Assembly (NCBI RefSeq): GCF_016758195.1
Contig: NZ_QYAC01000007.1
Coordinates: 1-64,000, forward strand
Direction of reading: 5' to 3'
From: Leucobacter chromiireducens subsp. solipictus
GTDB lineage: Bacteria > Actinomycetota > Actinomycetes > Actinomycetales > Microbacteriaceae
Length of the DNA: 64,000 nucleotides
Within the stretch, counting starts at the first letter, position 1, and every line of letters starts with the position of its first letter. Both the position numbers and the translations under genes were made by a program. The notes beneath the pieces were generated by a model. The model saw only the letters and a list, made by a program, of their open reading frames with translations. It had not been told where the DNA came from and ran no database searches. Shown one piece after another: positions 25,243-34,586 of this stretch.

Positions 25243-26709
25243 TTAGCGCTGAGCGGGAGTTGAATGGGGGTGATATTTCAGCAGCGGCGTGGATCTGGCA
25301 ACCACGGCCCGCAGATCGGCAAGTTCCGGGCCGAGCTGGCCCAGGGCCTGCGCCTGCAGAAGCAGGTTGCCCATTGCGGTGGCCTCGACGGGGCCGGCGA
25401 ATACCGGCAGGCCGGAGCGGTCGGCGATCCGCTGGCATAGCAGCGTGTTCTGCGATCCGCCGCCGATGATGTGGATGGCGGACACGTCGCGATCTGCGAG
25501 CGCCGCCCCGGTCGCGACGGCCTCAGCAAATGCGACCGCGAGGCTTTCGATGATCGAGCGCACGATCTCGGCGGGACCCTCGGGGGCGCGTTCGCCGCGA
25601 TCGGCGAACCAGCGCAGGATCCGGCCGGGGATATCGCCCGGCGGCAGGAACATCGGGTCGTTGACGTCAAACACGGGCACGTGGCCCGGCACGCGAGCCG
25701 CTTCGCCCAGAAGGACGTGCAGCGCGTTCGTGTCGCTCGCCGAAATGTCCCCGCGCCGTTCCCACACCCGGAGGGACTCGGAGAGCAGCCACATGCCCAT
25801 GACGTTGTGCAGGAACCGGGTGGTCCCCAACACCCCGCCCTCATTCGTGAAATTCGCGGTGCGGGCCGCCTCGCTGAGGACTGGCGCCTCGAGCTCGAGC
25901 CCGACGAGGCCCCAGGTGCCGCACGAAATGTATGCCACGTCGGGGTGGGCGCTCGGGATCGCGGCAACAGCCGATGCGGTGTCGTGCGAGGCGACGGCCA
26001 GGACATCGAGCGGTCGTCCCACCATCTTGGCCACGTCTGGGGTGAGCTGGCCGAGCCGGGTCCCCGCGTCGACCAGCGGAGCGAAGATCCGGCGGGGAAT
26101 CCCAGCCCGGTCCGCGAGGTGCAGATCCCACTCCAGGGTGTGCGGGTCCAGGAGCCCGGTCGTTGACGCGTTGGTGCGCTCGGCGGCTTCGGTTCCCGTG
26201 AGCCAAAAGTTCAACAGGTCCGGCACGAGCAGCATGCGATCGGCAAGCGCGAGGAGTTCCCCCTCGGTAGCAAGCTGAAACACCGTATTGAAGGCGAGGT
26301 GCTGGAGCCCGTTCCGGGCGTACAGCTCCTCGGCAGTCACCCGCGCGTGCACGGTAGCAACCCCGGCTTCGGTCCGGGAATCCCGATAGTGATAGGGCAC
26401 CCCAAGCAGGCGACCGTTGCGAAACAGGCCATAGTCGACAGCCCACGAGTCGATACCGAGCGATGCAATTTCGCCCGGCGCACTCCGCTCCGCCGCGGTC
26501 AGTCCGGCGAGAGTCTGGCGATACAGCTCAAGCAGATTCCAGTGCAACCCGTCCCGGGTGCGCACCGGGTCATTCGCGAAGCGGGCGACGTGTTGGGTGC
26601 GAAGCACCCCACCGTCGCGGCCAGCCTCGACGCGGCCAACGATCACGCGGCCGCTCGTCGCCCCGAGATCGACCGCGGCGACGGCTCCGTGCGCTCGGTG
26701 CCCGGTCAT
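25243..26709 (-). CDS. rhaB: L-rhamnulokinase (FGGY kinase)
   Basis: A 488-aa sugar kinase that phosphorylates L-rhamnulose at O1. FGGY features: [19 protein letters not shown] (phosphate-1 loop with the rhamnulokinase-type DLGATSGR), [28 protein letters not shown] and [37 protein letters not shown]. The ATG 26709 overlaps the rhaEW stop by 4 nt. The frame stays open upstream through rhaEW, which would give a spurious 555-aa protein. Confidence 0.92.
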   Translation of the reverse strand: MTGHRAHGAVAAVDLGATSGRVIVGRVEAGRDGGVLRTQHVARFANDPVRTRDGLHWNLLELYRQTLAGLTAAERSAPGEIASLGIDSWAVDYGLFRNGRLLGVPYHYRDSRTEAGVATVHARVTAEELYARNGLQHLAFNTVFQLATEGELLALADRMLLVPDLLNFWLTGTEAAERTNASTTGLLDPHTLEWDLHLADRAGIPRRIFAPLVDAGTRLGQLTPDVAKMVGRPLDVLAVASHDTASAVAAIPSAHPDVAYISCGTWGLVGLELEAPVLSEAARTANFTNEGGVLGTTRFLHNVMGMWLLSESLRVWERRGDISASDTNALHVLLGEAARVPGHVPVFDVNDPMFLPPGDIPGRILRWFADRGERAPEGPAEIVRSIIESLAVAFAEAVATGAALADRDVSAIHIIGGGSQNTLLCQRIADRSGLPVFAGPVEATAMGNLLLQAQALGQLGPELADLRAVVARSTPLLKYHPHSTPAQR

Positions 26710-28745
26710 CGCAGGAACGCGGCGGCGACGCCGGAGTCGACCGGGATGTGCAATCCCGTGGTGCGGCTGAGTTCGGGGCCGGTCAAGACGTACACGGCGT
26801 CTGCGACGTTTTCGGGGACTACCTCGCGCTTCAGGATCGTGCGGTTCGCGTAGAACTGCCCCAGATCTTCTTCGTCGACACCGTAGGTCGCGGCACGGTT
26901 TGCGCCCCACCCCGAAGCGAAGATTCCCGAGCCCCGCACCACACCGTCGGGATTAATGCCGTTGACGCGGATGCCGTGCTCGCCGAGCTCGACGGCGAGC
27001 AGCCGCACCTGGTGTGCCTGGTCCGCCTTGGTCGCTGAGTACGCGATGTTATTGGGGCCGGCAAAGACGCTGTTCTTCGAGGAAATGTAGATGATGTCGC
27101 CGCCCATTCCCTGCGCGATCATGGCTCGGGCAGCGGCCTGGGACACGAGGAAGGATCCCTTCGCCATGACGTCGTGCTGCAGGTTCCAGTCGTCCTCCGT
27201 TGTGTCGAGCAGGGATTTCGAGAGGGACAGCCCGGCGTTGTTGACGATGAGATCGACGCCGCCGAAGGCGAGCACCGCCGTGTCGATCGCCTGACGCACG
27301 GCGTCCGCATCGGCGACATTCGCGGCGACGCCGATGGCAACGTCGGTGCCCCCGAGTTCGGCGGCCGCGGCGTGCGCGGTGGCGAGGTCGAGGTCGGCAA
27401 CGACCACGCATGCGCCCTCTGCCGCGAGGCGGGTCGCGATGGCCTTCCCGATTCCCGAGGCCGCGCCGGTGACCACCGCGATCCGGCCCTGATGCGACTT
27501 TGGCTGCGGAAGCCGCTGCAACTTTGCTTCCTCGAGCGCCCAGTATTCGATCCGGAACTTCTCTGCATCGCTGATCGGCGCATAGCTGGAGAGCGCTTCG
27601 GCACCCCGCATCACGTTGATCGCGTTGACATAGAACTCGCCGGCGACGCGCGCTGTCTGTTTGTTCGCCCCGTAACTGAACATGCCGACACCGGGGATCA
27701 ACACGATGAGGGGGTCGGCACCGCGCATCGCGGGGCTGGTCTCGTCGGCGTGCGCTTCATAGTAGGCGCGGTAGTCGGCGCGGTAGGCCTCGTGGAGCTC
27801 GTGGAGGCGCGCGATCTGCTCGTCGACCGTCGCGGTGGTCGGCAGATCGAGCACCATCGGCTTGACCTTGGTGCGGAGGAAGTGGTCGGGGCAACTGGTG
27901 CCGAGAGCCGCGAGCGGTGCGAGCTTTTCGCGCGCCATGAAGTCGAGGACGGCCTCGCTGTCGGTGAAGTGGCCGACCATCGGCTTGTCGCGGCTCGCGA
28001 TCCCCCGGATCACGGGTGCAAGTTGCGCGGCGCGGCTGCGGCGCTCGGCGTCCGGGAGCGCCGTGAAGTCGGGGACCACCGCGCCGAAGGGTTCGGCCGT
28101 GCCGTGCTCGGCGATGTACGCAGCGGCGGTATCGATGATCCAGAGCGAGTGCTCCTCAGCTTCTGCGCTGGTGTCTCCCCACGCCGTGATCCCGTGCCCG
28201 CCGAGGATGCACCCGATAGCGTTCGGATTCGCTTCCTTGATCGCGGCGATGTCCAGGCCGAGCTGGAAGCCGGGCCGACGCCACGGCACCCACACCACGC
28301 GATCGCCGAAGATCTGGGCGGTCAATGCCTCGCCATCCGCTGCAGTGGCGATCGCGATGCCCGCGTCCGGGTGCAGGTGGTCCACGTGGGCGGCATCGAC
28401 GAGGCCGTGCATGGCCGTGTCGATGGACGGGGTCGCACCTCCCTTGCCATGCAGGCAGTATTCGAGGGCGGCCACCATCTCGTCTTCGTGGTCCACGCCG
28501 GTGTAGACCGCGGTAAGGGCGCGAAGCCGGTCGACGCGCAGCGCGGAGAGGCCTGCTGCGGTCAGCGTGCCGAGATCCCCGCCGGACCCTTTCACCCACA
28601 TGAGCTCGATGGTCTCGCCGGTGACCGGATCGATCGCCGGGCCCTTTGCCGAGGTGTTCCCGCCAGCGAAGTTCGTATTCTTCGTGTCGGCACCCAGGCG
28701 GTGAGAGCGAGCGAGTAAGTCCTCGACGGTGAGGGGGAGAGTCAT
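26706..28745 (-). CDS. rhaEW: Bifunctional rhamnulose-1-phosphate aldolase / lactaldehyde dehydrogenase
   Basis: A 679-aa fusion. Residues 1 to ~410 are a class II aldolase (KNTNFAGGNTSAKG, then HVDHLHPDAGIAIA metal/substrate segment) that splits L-rhamnulose-1-phosphate to DHAP and L-lactaldehyde. Residues ~418-679 are a short-chain dehydrogenase: VVTGAASGIGKAIA cofactor motif, NNAG, and catalytic YSATK near 568-572, thought to oxidise L-lactaldehyde to L-lactate. Such fusions are the standard non-RhaD route in Gram-positives and alphaproteobacteria. AGGAG precedes ATG 28745. The 35-bp DeoR-type palindrome lies 20 bp upstream. Confidence 0.92.
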   Translation of the reverse strand: MTLPLTVEDLLARSHRLGADTKNTNFAGGNTSAKGPAIDPVTGETIELMWVKGSGGDLGTLTAAGLSALRVDRLRALTAVYTGVDHEDEMVAALEYCLHGKGGATPSIDTAMHGLVDAAHVDHLHPDAGIAIATAADGEALTAQIFGDRVVWVPWRRPGFQLGLDIAAIKEANPNAIGCILGGHGITAWGDTSAEAEEHSLWIIDTAAAYIAEHGTAEPFGAVVPDFTALPDAERRSRAAQLAPVIRGIASRDKPMVGHFTDSEAVLDFMAREKLAPLAALGTSCPDHFLRTKVKPMVLDLPTTATVDEQIARLHELHEAYRADYRAYYEAHADETSPAMRGADPLIVLIPGVGMFSYGANKQTARVAGEFYVNAINVMRGAEALSSYAPISDAEKFRIEYWALEEAKLQRLPQPKSHQGRIAVVTGAASGIGKAIATRLAAEGACVVVADLDLATAHAAAAELGGTDVAIGVAANVADADAVRQAIDTAVLAFGGVDLIVNNAGLSLSKSLLDTTEDDWNLQHDVMAKGSFLVSQAAARAMIAQGMGGDIIYISSKNSVFAGPNNIAYSATKADQAHQVRLLAVELGEHGIRVNGINPDGVVRGSGIFASGWGANRAATYGVDEEDLGQFYANRTILKREVVPENVADAVYVLTGPELSRTTGLHIPVDSGVAAAFLR

Positions 28746-28764
28746 GGGTGCTCCTGATCCAGAG

Positions 28765-28799
28765 GTGTTATTTTATGTGAACATAACATGAAATAACAC
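28765..28799. promoter_or_regulatory. DeoR-type operator upstream of rhaEW
   Basis: A 35-bp nested palindrome. Outer arms GTGTTATTTTATGT and ACATGAAATAACAC pair at 13 of 14 positions; nested inside is the perfect TTATGT-ga-ACATAA. AT-rich in a GC-rich window. It lies between the deoR stop and the rhaEW start, so it marks an internal promoter that can be repressed by the neighbouring DeoR protein. Confidence 0.78.
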
Positions 28800-28832
28800 G
28801 CCCGACAAGTGGCGTCGCGTACGGCCTGGTGC

Positions 28833-29594
28833 CTAGTGGATCTCCAGGTGGTTTCGGTATGGATCGAGCTTGGGGTCGCCCGGATCCAGCTCCGTGACGA
28901 TCGCAGAGATTCGGGCGAGGGGCAGTGCCATTCCCGTCGCGCGCTTGCCCAGTTTCGAGGAATCGATGCACAGGACGGTTCGGTCGGCGGCGTTGGCGAG
29001 GTGGCGCTTCACCTCGGCCTCTGCAAGTGAGGTCTCGGAGCTGCCAGCTTCGGGGGTGATGCCGATTGCTGAGGTGAAGAACGTGCGAGTGTGCAGGAGT
29101 TGCGCGCCAGCGTGGGCAATGGGGCCAACGAGGCTGCCGGTGACGGGCTCGGGTGTCCCCCCGGTGAGGTGTACGGTGAGGTTGCTCAGCCTGGCGAGGC
29201 GGTCGAACGTCTGCAGCGAGTTGGTGCATGCAGTGAGCGCGCCGCGCTCCCCGAGCAGCTCTGCGAGGGCGTTGACGGTCGTTGAGGCATCGAGTGCGAT
29301 CGTGCCCTCGTGCGGCACGAGCTTAAGCGCTTTTCGGGCAATGACGCGCTTTGCGGTGCCGTGCGTCGCCAAGCGATCGTCGTAGCTTCGTGGGCCGAGA
29401 GCGCTGACGGCCCCGCCGCGCACGCGTTTCAATGCGCCGTCGATCTCGAGAATCTCGAGATCGCGTCTGATCGTCATGGTCGAGACCGCGAACTGGCGAG
29501 CGGCCTGCTCGAGGGTGATCTCGCCAGTGCGCTGAATGTGCTCGACGAGCTCACGTCGCCTGCGTTCGCCGTCGAGGCTGCTGTTTACGGCCAT
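28833..29594 (-). CDS. DeoR-family transcriptional regulator
   Basis: A 253-aa repressor. The N-terminal winged helix shows the DeoR signature (RRRELVEHIQRTGEITLEQAA, VSTMTIRRDLEILEIDGALKRVRGGAV). The C-terminal sensor is a DeoRC phosphosugar-binding fold (IALDASTTVNALAELL, CTNSLQTFD, LTGGTPEPVTGSLVGP). It probably responds to a rhamnose pathway phosphorylated intermediate and represses rhaEW-rhaB-lldD through the palindrome just downstream. ATG 29594 is chosen because TATGCT ends 6 nt upstream; longer starts lack support. Confidence 0.87.
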   Translation of the reverse strand: MAVNSSLDGERRRRELVEHIQRTGEITLEQAARQFAVSTMTIRRDLEILEIDGALKRVRGGAVSALGPRSYDDRLATHGTAKRVIARKALKLVPHEGTIALDASTTVNALAELLGERGALTACTNSLQTFDRLARLSNLTVHLTGGTPEPVTGSLVGPIAHAGAQLLHTRTFFTSAIGITPEAGSSETSLAEAEVKRHLANAADRTVLCIDSSKLGKRATGMALPLARISAIVTELDPGDPKLDPYRNHLEIH

Positions 29595-29600
29595 GCCCCG

Positions 29601-29606
29601 AGCATA
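29601..29606 (-). promoter_or_regulatory. Leaderless -10 element (TATGCT) for deoR
   Basis: TATGCT on the minus strand, 6 nt from ATG 29594; close to the TATAAT consensus. Confidence 0.55.
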
Positions 29607-29700
29607 CTGATGTGCGGAGTGGGTGCGGCGGTCAGCGTCGCTCGGGGATTGAGCTGCCTGACGGGCGTCGCCCTTGCGCTGGGATCGTGCGTCTGTTAGC

Positions 29701-29730
29701 TTCATTGAAACATTTAGGGTTCAATGAACC
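29701..29730. promoter_or_regulatory. Paired LacI-type operators at the cupin/epimerase/ABC operon
   Basis: TTCATTGAA (29701-29709) and GGTTCAATGAACC (29718-29730) are each near-palindromic and are inverted relative to one another. The same core, GTTCATTGAAC, occurs at 37757-37767 upstream of the lacI gene at the far end of this operon, linking regulator and target. Confidence 0.75.
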
Positions 29731-29783
29731 AAAATATGTGCGGCGGACCCCATGCGTCCGCGACCAACACAAAGGAGTGGAAG

Positions 29784-31043
29784 ATGGCGAAGGCCGGACC
29801 GTACGAGGGTGTCACCGGATCCGAGGCCGCGATCGAGCGGGCGATGAACGCGGGCGACGGTATTCTCCGTCTTGCACCGACCTGGGTCCCCCGCGCGTTC
29901 TGCACCCCCGGGCGGCGGATTCGGCTCCACCCCGACGACTACTTCCCGCTGGGGAAGGAGCGCGGCGGGATTGATGAGCGCTGGCTCGCCAGCGCCGTCC
30001 GTGCCGAAAATGGGCCGCGCACCGACCCGTTCGAAGGTCTCAGCCTCGTGCTGGATCCGGACGGTGGCGTGATCCCGCTCGACGAGTTCATCGCCCACGT
30101 CAAGGGCGATGCGATCGGTGGACTGTGGGAGAGCCACGGCCTGTGGCCCATGTATTCAAAGTTCTTCGACAACGAGTTCCCGCTCCCATTCCACATTCAC
30201 CACCGCGATGAACACGCAGCACTGGTCGGGAAGCCGGGAAAGCCGGAGGCGTATTACTTCCCGCCTCAGATGAACAACCACGGAGGCCAGTTCCCGTACA
30301 CATTTTTTGGGTTGCACCCCGAGGTCACCAAGGACCAGCTGCGGGAAAAACTTGCGGCGTTTCTCTCCGGCGGCGACAATCGGATCACGGATCTCTCGAA
30401 GGCGTATCGAATCACTCCCGGTACCGGATGGGACGTCCCCGCGGGAATTCTGCACGCCCCGGCGAGCATGTGCACCTACGAACCACAGGCTGCGTGCGAC
30501 GTGTTTGCGATGACCGAATCCTGGTCGAACAACCGCGAGGTGCCGGATGACCTTCTCTGGAAAGACGTACCCGCCGACCGCGTCGGTGACCTCGATTTCA
30601 TCGTCGACCTCGTCGACTGGGAACGCAATGTAGACCCAGAGTTCTGGAGTCACCGTTTCACCCCGCCGGTCGAAACGAGCGCAAGTCGCACCGGGTCCAC
30701 CGAATACATCGAACGCTGGATCACCTACCGTGCCACCGCGTTCAGCGCAAAGGAACTCACCGTGGCCCCGGGAGGCGTGGCTCGGATCGCCGAACGCGAT
30801 GCGTACGGGCTCATCGCCGTCGCGGGACATGGCCGATTGAACGACGCGCCGATTGCCGCGATCTCAAGCATCCGCTACGGTCAACTCTCGAGCGACGAGT
30901 TCTTCGTGACCGCGGCGGCGGCACGGAACGGAGTCACCGTGACCAACACTTCGGGCACTGAGGATCTCGTGATCTTGAAGCACTTCGGACCGGCCAACGA
31001 GCAGCTCGCGGCCGAGCGCGAGGAACTGGGGTTCGATCGATGA
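29784..31043 (+). CDS. Cupin protein resembling class I mannose-6-phosphate isomerase
   Basis: A 419-aa protein. The segment LPFHIHHRDEHAALVGKPGKPEAYYFPPQ resembles the metal-binding block of type I phosphomannose isomerases (His pair, then K-P-E), and GTGWDVPAGILHAPASM resembles the second cupin block. AAAGGAG lies 7 nt before ATG 29784; a longer ORF start at 29724 lies inside the operator and is unlikely. It heads a six-gene operon with a DUF4432 epimerase and a ribose-type ABC importer. An aldose-ketose isomerase role for the imported sugar is plausible, but the substrate is unknown. Confidence 0.72.
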   Translation: MAKAGPYEGVTGSEAAIERAMNAGDGILRLAPTWVPRAFCTPGRRIRLHPDDYFPLGKERGGIDERWLASAVRAENGPRTDPFEGLSLVLDPDGGVIPLDEFIAHVKGDAIGGLWESHGLWPMYSKFFDNEFPLPFHIHHRDEHAALVGKPGKPEAYYFPPQMNNHGGQFPYTFFGLHPEVTKDQLREKLAAFLSGGDNRITDLSKAYRITPGTGWDVPAGILHAPASMCTYEPQAACDVFAMTESWSNNREVPDDLLWKDVPADRVGDLDFIVDLVDWERNVDPEFWSHRFTPPVETSASRTGSTEYIERWITYRATAFSAKELTVAPGGVARIAERDAYGLIAVAGHGRLNDAPIAAISSIRYGQLSSDEFFVTAAAARNGVTVTNTSGTEDLVILKHFGPANEQLAAEREELGFDR

Positions 31044-32092
31044 CCGGCGCTCCTCTCCTATACGGCCGCACACGCGCAGAGGCCACGCGCAGGGTTGGCC
31101 ACCTGAAACAACTCGCTGGGATTGACGATCTCGTTGAGACGCAAGGGAGCGCGCGCGGTGCCCGCCGCCTTATCCTGACCTCCGGCGGGGGACTCACCGT
31201 GGAGATCCATCCGGATCGCGCGCTCGATGTGGGCGCGGTCACCTTCCGCGGCGTTCCGATCGCCTGGCACTCACCCACGGGATTCACCGCACCAGGACTG
31301 AGCGTGAACGCCGAGACGGAGTGGCTGCGTGGGTTCGGCGGCGGGTTGCTCGCGACCTGCGGACTCGATGCGTTTGGGCCCGCGAGCCTCGACGACGGGG
31401 TGGCGTATCCGATGCACGGACGCGTGGGAAGTGTGCCCGCAACCGTCACGCGCACCGAGGTCACCGAGACGGAATTGGTGGTGACCGGCGAGGTGCGCCA
31501 GGCCGCAGTGTTCGGTGAAAACCTGGTGCTGCGGCGGCGGATCAGTGTCCCCCTCGGTGGCAGCAGCGTGGTCGTGGAGGATCGCGTCACGAACGAGTCA
31601 CCGAGTGCCGCGGGGCATATGGTGCTGTATCACGCGAACATCGGCTGGCCGTTGCTGGATGAGGCCGCAGTGCTCGAGATCCCGTCGACCTCGGTGACCC
31701 CGCGTGACCCCGCAGCGGAGTCTGGGATGGTCGACTGGTTCCAGATCTCAGGCCCGGTCCCGGGTTACGCGGAGCAAGTGTTTAAGCACGACTTCAGCGG
31801 GCGCGGGATCGCCAAGGTCGCCGTGGACAACCCGGGGCGTGACCTTCGGCTCACTCTCGCGTTCGATTCCGCGACGCTTCCCGCACTCCACCAATGGAAG
31901 ATGCTGGGTGAGGGACACTACGTGCTTGGCCTCGAACCCACCAACGTCGACTGGAGCTGGGGCCGCGCAGCGGCTCGCACCGCCGGGGTGTTGCCCACGC
32001 TCGAGCCGGGCGAGAGCGTGGACTATCGGCTCGAGTTTCATTGCGGTCCGAGCAGCCGACTGGCTGCGTCCAATGAAGGGAGTGCAGCATGA
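31040..32092 (+). CDS. DUF4432 / aldose 1-epimerase-like protein
   Basis: A 350-aa beta-rich protein of the galactose-mutarotase fold. Distinctive DUF4432 features are RLILTSGGGLTVEIHPDRALDVGAVTFRGVPIAW, GGLLATCGLDAFG, AYPMHGRVG and MVLYHANIGWPLLDE, with YVLGLEPTN near the end. Family members accompany sugar catabolic operons and probably interconvert anomers. It overlaps its neighbours by 4 nt on both sides. Likely handles the same sugar as the adjacent cupin protein. Confidence 0.82.
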   Translation: MTGAPLLYGRTRAEATRRVGHLKQLAGIDDLVETQGSARGARRLILTSGGGLTVEIHPDRALDVGAVTFRGVPIAWHSPTGFTAPGLSVNAETEWLRGFGGGLLATCGLDAFGPASLDDGVAYPMHGRVGSVPATVTRTEVTETELVVTGEVRQAAVFGENLVLRRRISVPLGGSSVVVEDRVTNESPSAAGHMVLYHANIGWPLLDEAAVLEIPSTSVTPRDPAAESGMVDWFQISGPVPGYAEQVFKHDFSGRGIAKVAVDNPGRDLRLTLAFDSATLPALHQWKMLGEGHYVLGLEPTNVDWSWGRAAARTAGVLPTLEPGESVDYRLEFHCGPSSRLAASNEGSAA

Positions 32093-33582
32093 GCGCTGTG
32101 CTTGAGATGCGTGGCATTTCCAAGTCGTTCCCGGGTATCCGCGCGCTCTCCGGCGTCGATCTGGTGGTTGACGCGGGTGAGGTGCACGCGATCGTCGGCG
32201 AGAACGGGGCGGGGAAATCGACGCTGATGAAGATCCTTGCCGGGGTGTACCAGCCCGACGAGGGAGAGATCTTGCTGGGGGGTGCCCCAGCGCGGATTTC
32301 CGGCCCGATTGACGCCCGCAAACGCGGGATCGGCATGGTGTACCAGGAGCTGAACCTGGTGCCCGATCTCACTGTTGCTGAGAACATCACGCTCGGTGCT
32401 CCCCCATCCAGGTTTGGCCTGGTGCAGCGACGCCGGTTGCACGAAGAAGCCGTGGCGGTGCTCGACGCGCTCGACGCGCGGATCAGCCCGACGGCGCTCC
32501 TGGGCTCCCTCACCGTGAGTCAGCAGCAAATCGTGGAGATCGCGAAGGCTTACGCGCAGCGACCGAGCATCATCGTGCTCGACGAGCCCACCTCTTCGCT
32601 CAGTGAACACGAGTCGCAAGCGCTGTTCCAGGTGGTGAGGCGCATGCGAGAGGATGGGATCGCAATCGTCTACATCAGTCATCGGCTGCGCGAAGTTCTC
32701 GATCTCGCCGACCGAGTCACCGTGCTCAGAGACGGGAGACAGATCGAAACGCGTGACTCTGCCGGGCTCACCGCAGGTGAGATGATCCGACTCATGGTCG
32801 GCCGGGACCTCACCGACGTGTTCCCGAAGCGCGAGGTACCGATCGGTGGGACCGTTCTTGAGGTGCAGGGTCTTTCCCGGCAGGGCGCGTTCGAGAATGT
32901 CAGCTTCGATGTGCGCGCGGGGGAAATTGTTGGCCTTGCCGGGCTCGTCGGAGCCGGCCGCACCGAGGTGGCGCGCGCGATCTTTGGACTTGACCGCGCG
33001 CAGACGGGCGTCGTGCGCGTCGATGGCGCTCAGGTGCACGCGCGCACCCCGGGACAGGGAGTCGCCGCCGGGATCGCGTATGTGCCAGAGGATCGCAAAC
33101 GCGACGGCATCATTCCGTCGGCAGCGATCAAGGACAACATTTCACTTCCGGTACTCGGGCGGATTTCCACAGGGGGCTGGATCTCCCGGGCACGCGAAAC
33201 CGAGCTCGCGAACACACAGGTGGCAGCGCTCGGCGTCTCGCCGCCGGTGATCGACCGTCCAGTTGACACGCTCAGCGGAGGCAATCAGCAGAAGGTTGTG
33301 ATTGCGAAGTGGCTCGCGGCGCAGCCGAGAGTCCTGATCCTCGACGAGCCAACGCGTGGGGTCGATGTCGGAGCGAAGGCTGACATCCACGAGATCATCG
33401 GGGAGCTCGCGGCGTCAGGGACTGCGATCTTGCTCATCTCCTCGGAGCTGCCGGAAGTGCTCGCCGTGAGCGACCGGATTTTCGTGCTGCACGAGGGCAA
33501 AGTCTCTGCGGAGTTGAGCCGAGCAGACGCAAACGAAACCACCGTCATGCAGGCGGCAACAGGGGAGGTGGTGGCGGCATGA
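32089..33582 (+). CDS. Sugar ABC transporter ATPase (RbsA-like, two ABC domains)
   Basis: A 497-aa duplicated ATPase. The first domain has Walker [10 protein letters not shown], signature-region LTVSQQQIVEIAKAYAQ and Walker B IIVLDEPTSSL. The second has a modified Walker A (GLVGAGRTE), [15 protein letters not shown] and VLILDEPTRGVD. This asymmetric pattern is standard for RbsA/MglA. Translationally coupled to the epimerase and the first permease. Pairs with two permeases and one lipoprotein. Confidence 0.93.
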   Translation: MSAVLEMRGISKSFPGIRALSGVDLVVDAGEVHAIVGENGAGKSTLMKILAGVYQPDEGEILLGGAPARISGPIDARKRGIGMVYQELNLVPDLTVAENITLGAPPSRFGLVQRRRLHEEAVAVLDALDARISPTALLGSLTVSQQQIVEIAKAYAQRPSIIVLDEPTSSLSEHESQALFQVVRRMREDGIAIVYISHRLREVLDLADRVTVLRDGRQIETRDSAGLTAGEMIRLMVGRDLTDVFPKREVPIGGTVLEVQGLSRQGAFENVSFDVRAGEIVGLAGLVGAGRTEVARAIFGLDRAQTGVVRVDGAQVHARTPGQGVAAGIAYVPEDRKRDGIIPSAAIKDNISLPVLGRISTGGWISRARETELANTQVAALGVSPPVIDRPVDTLSGGNQQKVVIAKWLAAQPRVLILDEPTRGVDVGAKADIHEIIGELAASGTAILLISSELPEVLAVSDRIFVLHEGKVSAELSRADANETTVMQAATGEVVAA

Positions 33583-34586
33583 GCGACACCAAGCTCGATA
33601 CGACCCACACTGGGGTGCCGGGCACCAGTCGTGTGACCCGGGCGAATTTGACCGCGCGCATGGGTCCGCTCGTCGGTATGCCGCTCGGGATCGTGCTGCT
33701 GCTCGTGGTGGGAGCGATCCTTTCCGACCGTTTTCTCACCGTCGGCAACCTCGTCAACGTACTCATCAACATCTCAATCCTCGGGGTGATCGTGGTCGGG
33801 ATGACGTTCGTCTTCATCACCCGCGGCCTTGCGGACCTCTCGGTGCCGGCCACCGTCGCGGTCGGCGCGATTCTGACCCTGGCTCTGCAACCCGCGATCG
33901 GCACGGTGCCAGCGGCGCTCGTAGCGATCCTCGTTGCGCTCGCCGCAGGCTGTATCAACGGCCTGCTCATCGGCTACGCGCGCATCAACCCGGTGATCAC
34001 CACGCTCGCCGTGAGCACGATCGTGCTCGGCGTCGCGCAGTGGAGCGTCGGCGGCGTGATCGTGTACGGCTCCGACCCCGCTGCCCAGGCGTTCTTGAAC
34101 GGCAGAGTGTTCGGGATCCCGATGATCGTGCTCGTGTTCCTGGTCGTTGCGATTGCCGGTCATCTGGTCCTCTCGCGCACCACGCTTGGCCGCTGGGTGT
34201 ACGCGGCGGGCAGCAACCCTGACGCGACGCGAGCGAGTGCGGTCCCCGTTGCCCGGACCCGAGCCACGGCGTTTGTGCTGACCGCGGGTCTGAGCGGGCT
34301 CGCTGGGGTACTCCTCGGCGTCACCTTGCAGACCGCGCGGCCCGGGATCGGCGTCGGTTATGAGTTCGACGCGATTACCGCAGTCGTGGTCGGTGGGATC
34401 AGTCTCCTCGGCGGAACCGGCAGCGTGCCGCGTGCCCTCGGCGGACTTCTCTTTGTGGCGTTGCTCAACAACATTCTCGTGCTGCAGGGGGTGCCCACTC
34501 CGGTGCAGGGCATCGCGAAGGGCCTCCTCATCATTGGCGCCGTTTCGCTCGATATCTATCTCCGACGGAAAGGAGGCCGCGCATGA
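33579..34586 (+). CDS. Sugar ABC transporter permease (RbsC-like), first
   Basis: A 335-aa membrane protein of the BPD_transp_2 family. About eight to ten hydrophobic helices (LVGMPLGIVLLLVVGAILSD, VNVLINISILGVIVVGMTFV, GCINGLLIGYARINPVITTL). LGRWVYAAGSNPDATRASAV is the typical RbsC cytoplasmic loop that docks on the ATPase. Four-nt overlaps at both ends. Forms a heterodimer with the next permease. Confidence 0.92.
   Translation: MSDTKLDTTHTGVPGTSRVTRANLTARMGPLVGMPLGIVLLLVVGAILSDRFLTVGNLVNVLINISILGVIVVGMTFVFITRGLADLSVPATVAVGAILTLALQPAIGTVPAALVAILVALAAGCINGLLIGYARINPVITTLAVSTIVLGVAQWSVGGVIVYGSDPAAQAFLNGRVFGIPMIVLVFLVVAIAGHLVLSRTTLGRWVYAAGSNPDATRASAVPVARTRATAFVLTAGLSGLAGVLLGVTLQTARPGIGVGYEFDAITAVVVGGISLLGGTGSVPRALGGLLFVALLNNILVLQGVPTPVQGIAKGLLIIGAVSLDIYLRRKGGRA

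Noticed and set aside
27174-28718. 514-aa plus-strand ORF opposite rhaEW
   Set aside because: rhaEW shows full aldolase and dehydrogenase motifs on the other strand.
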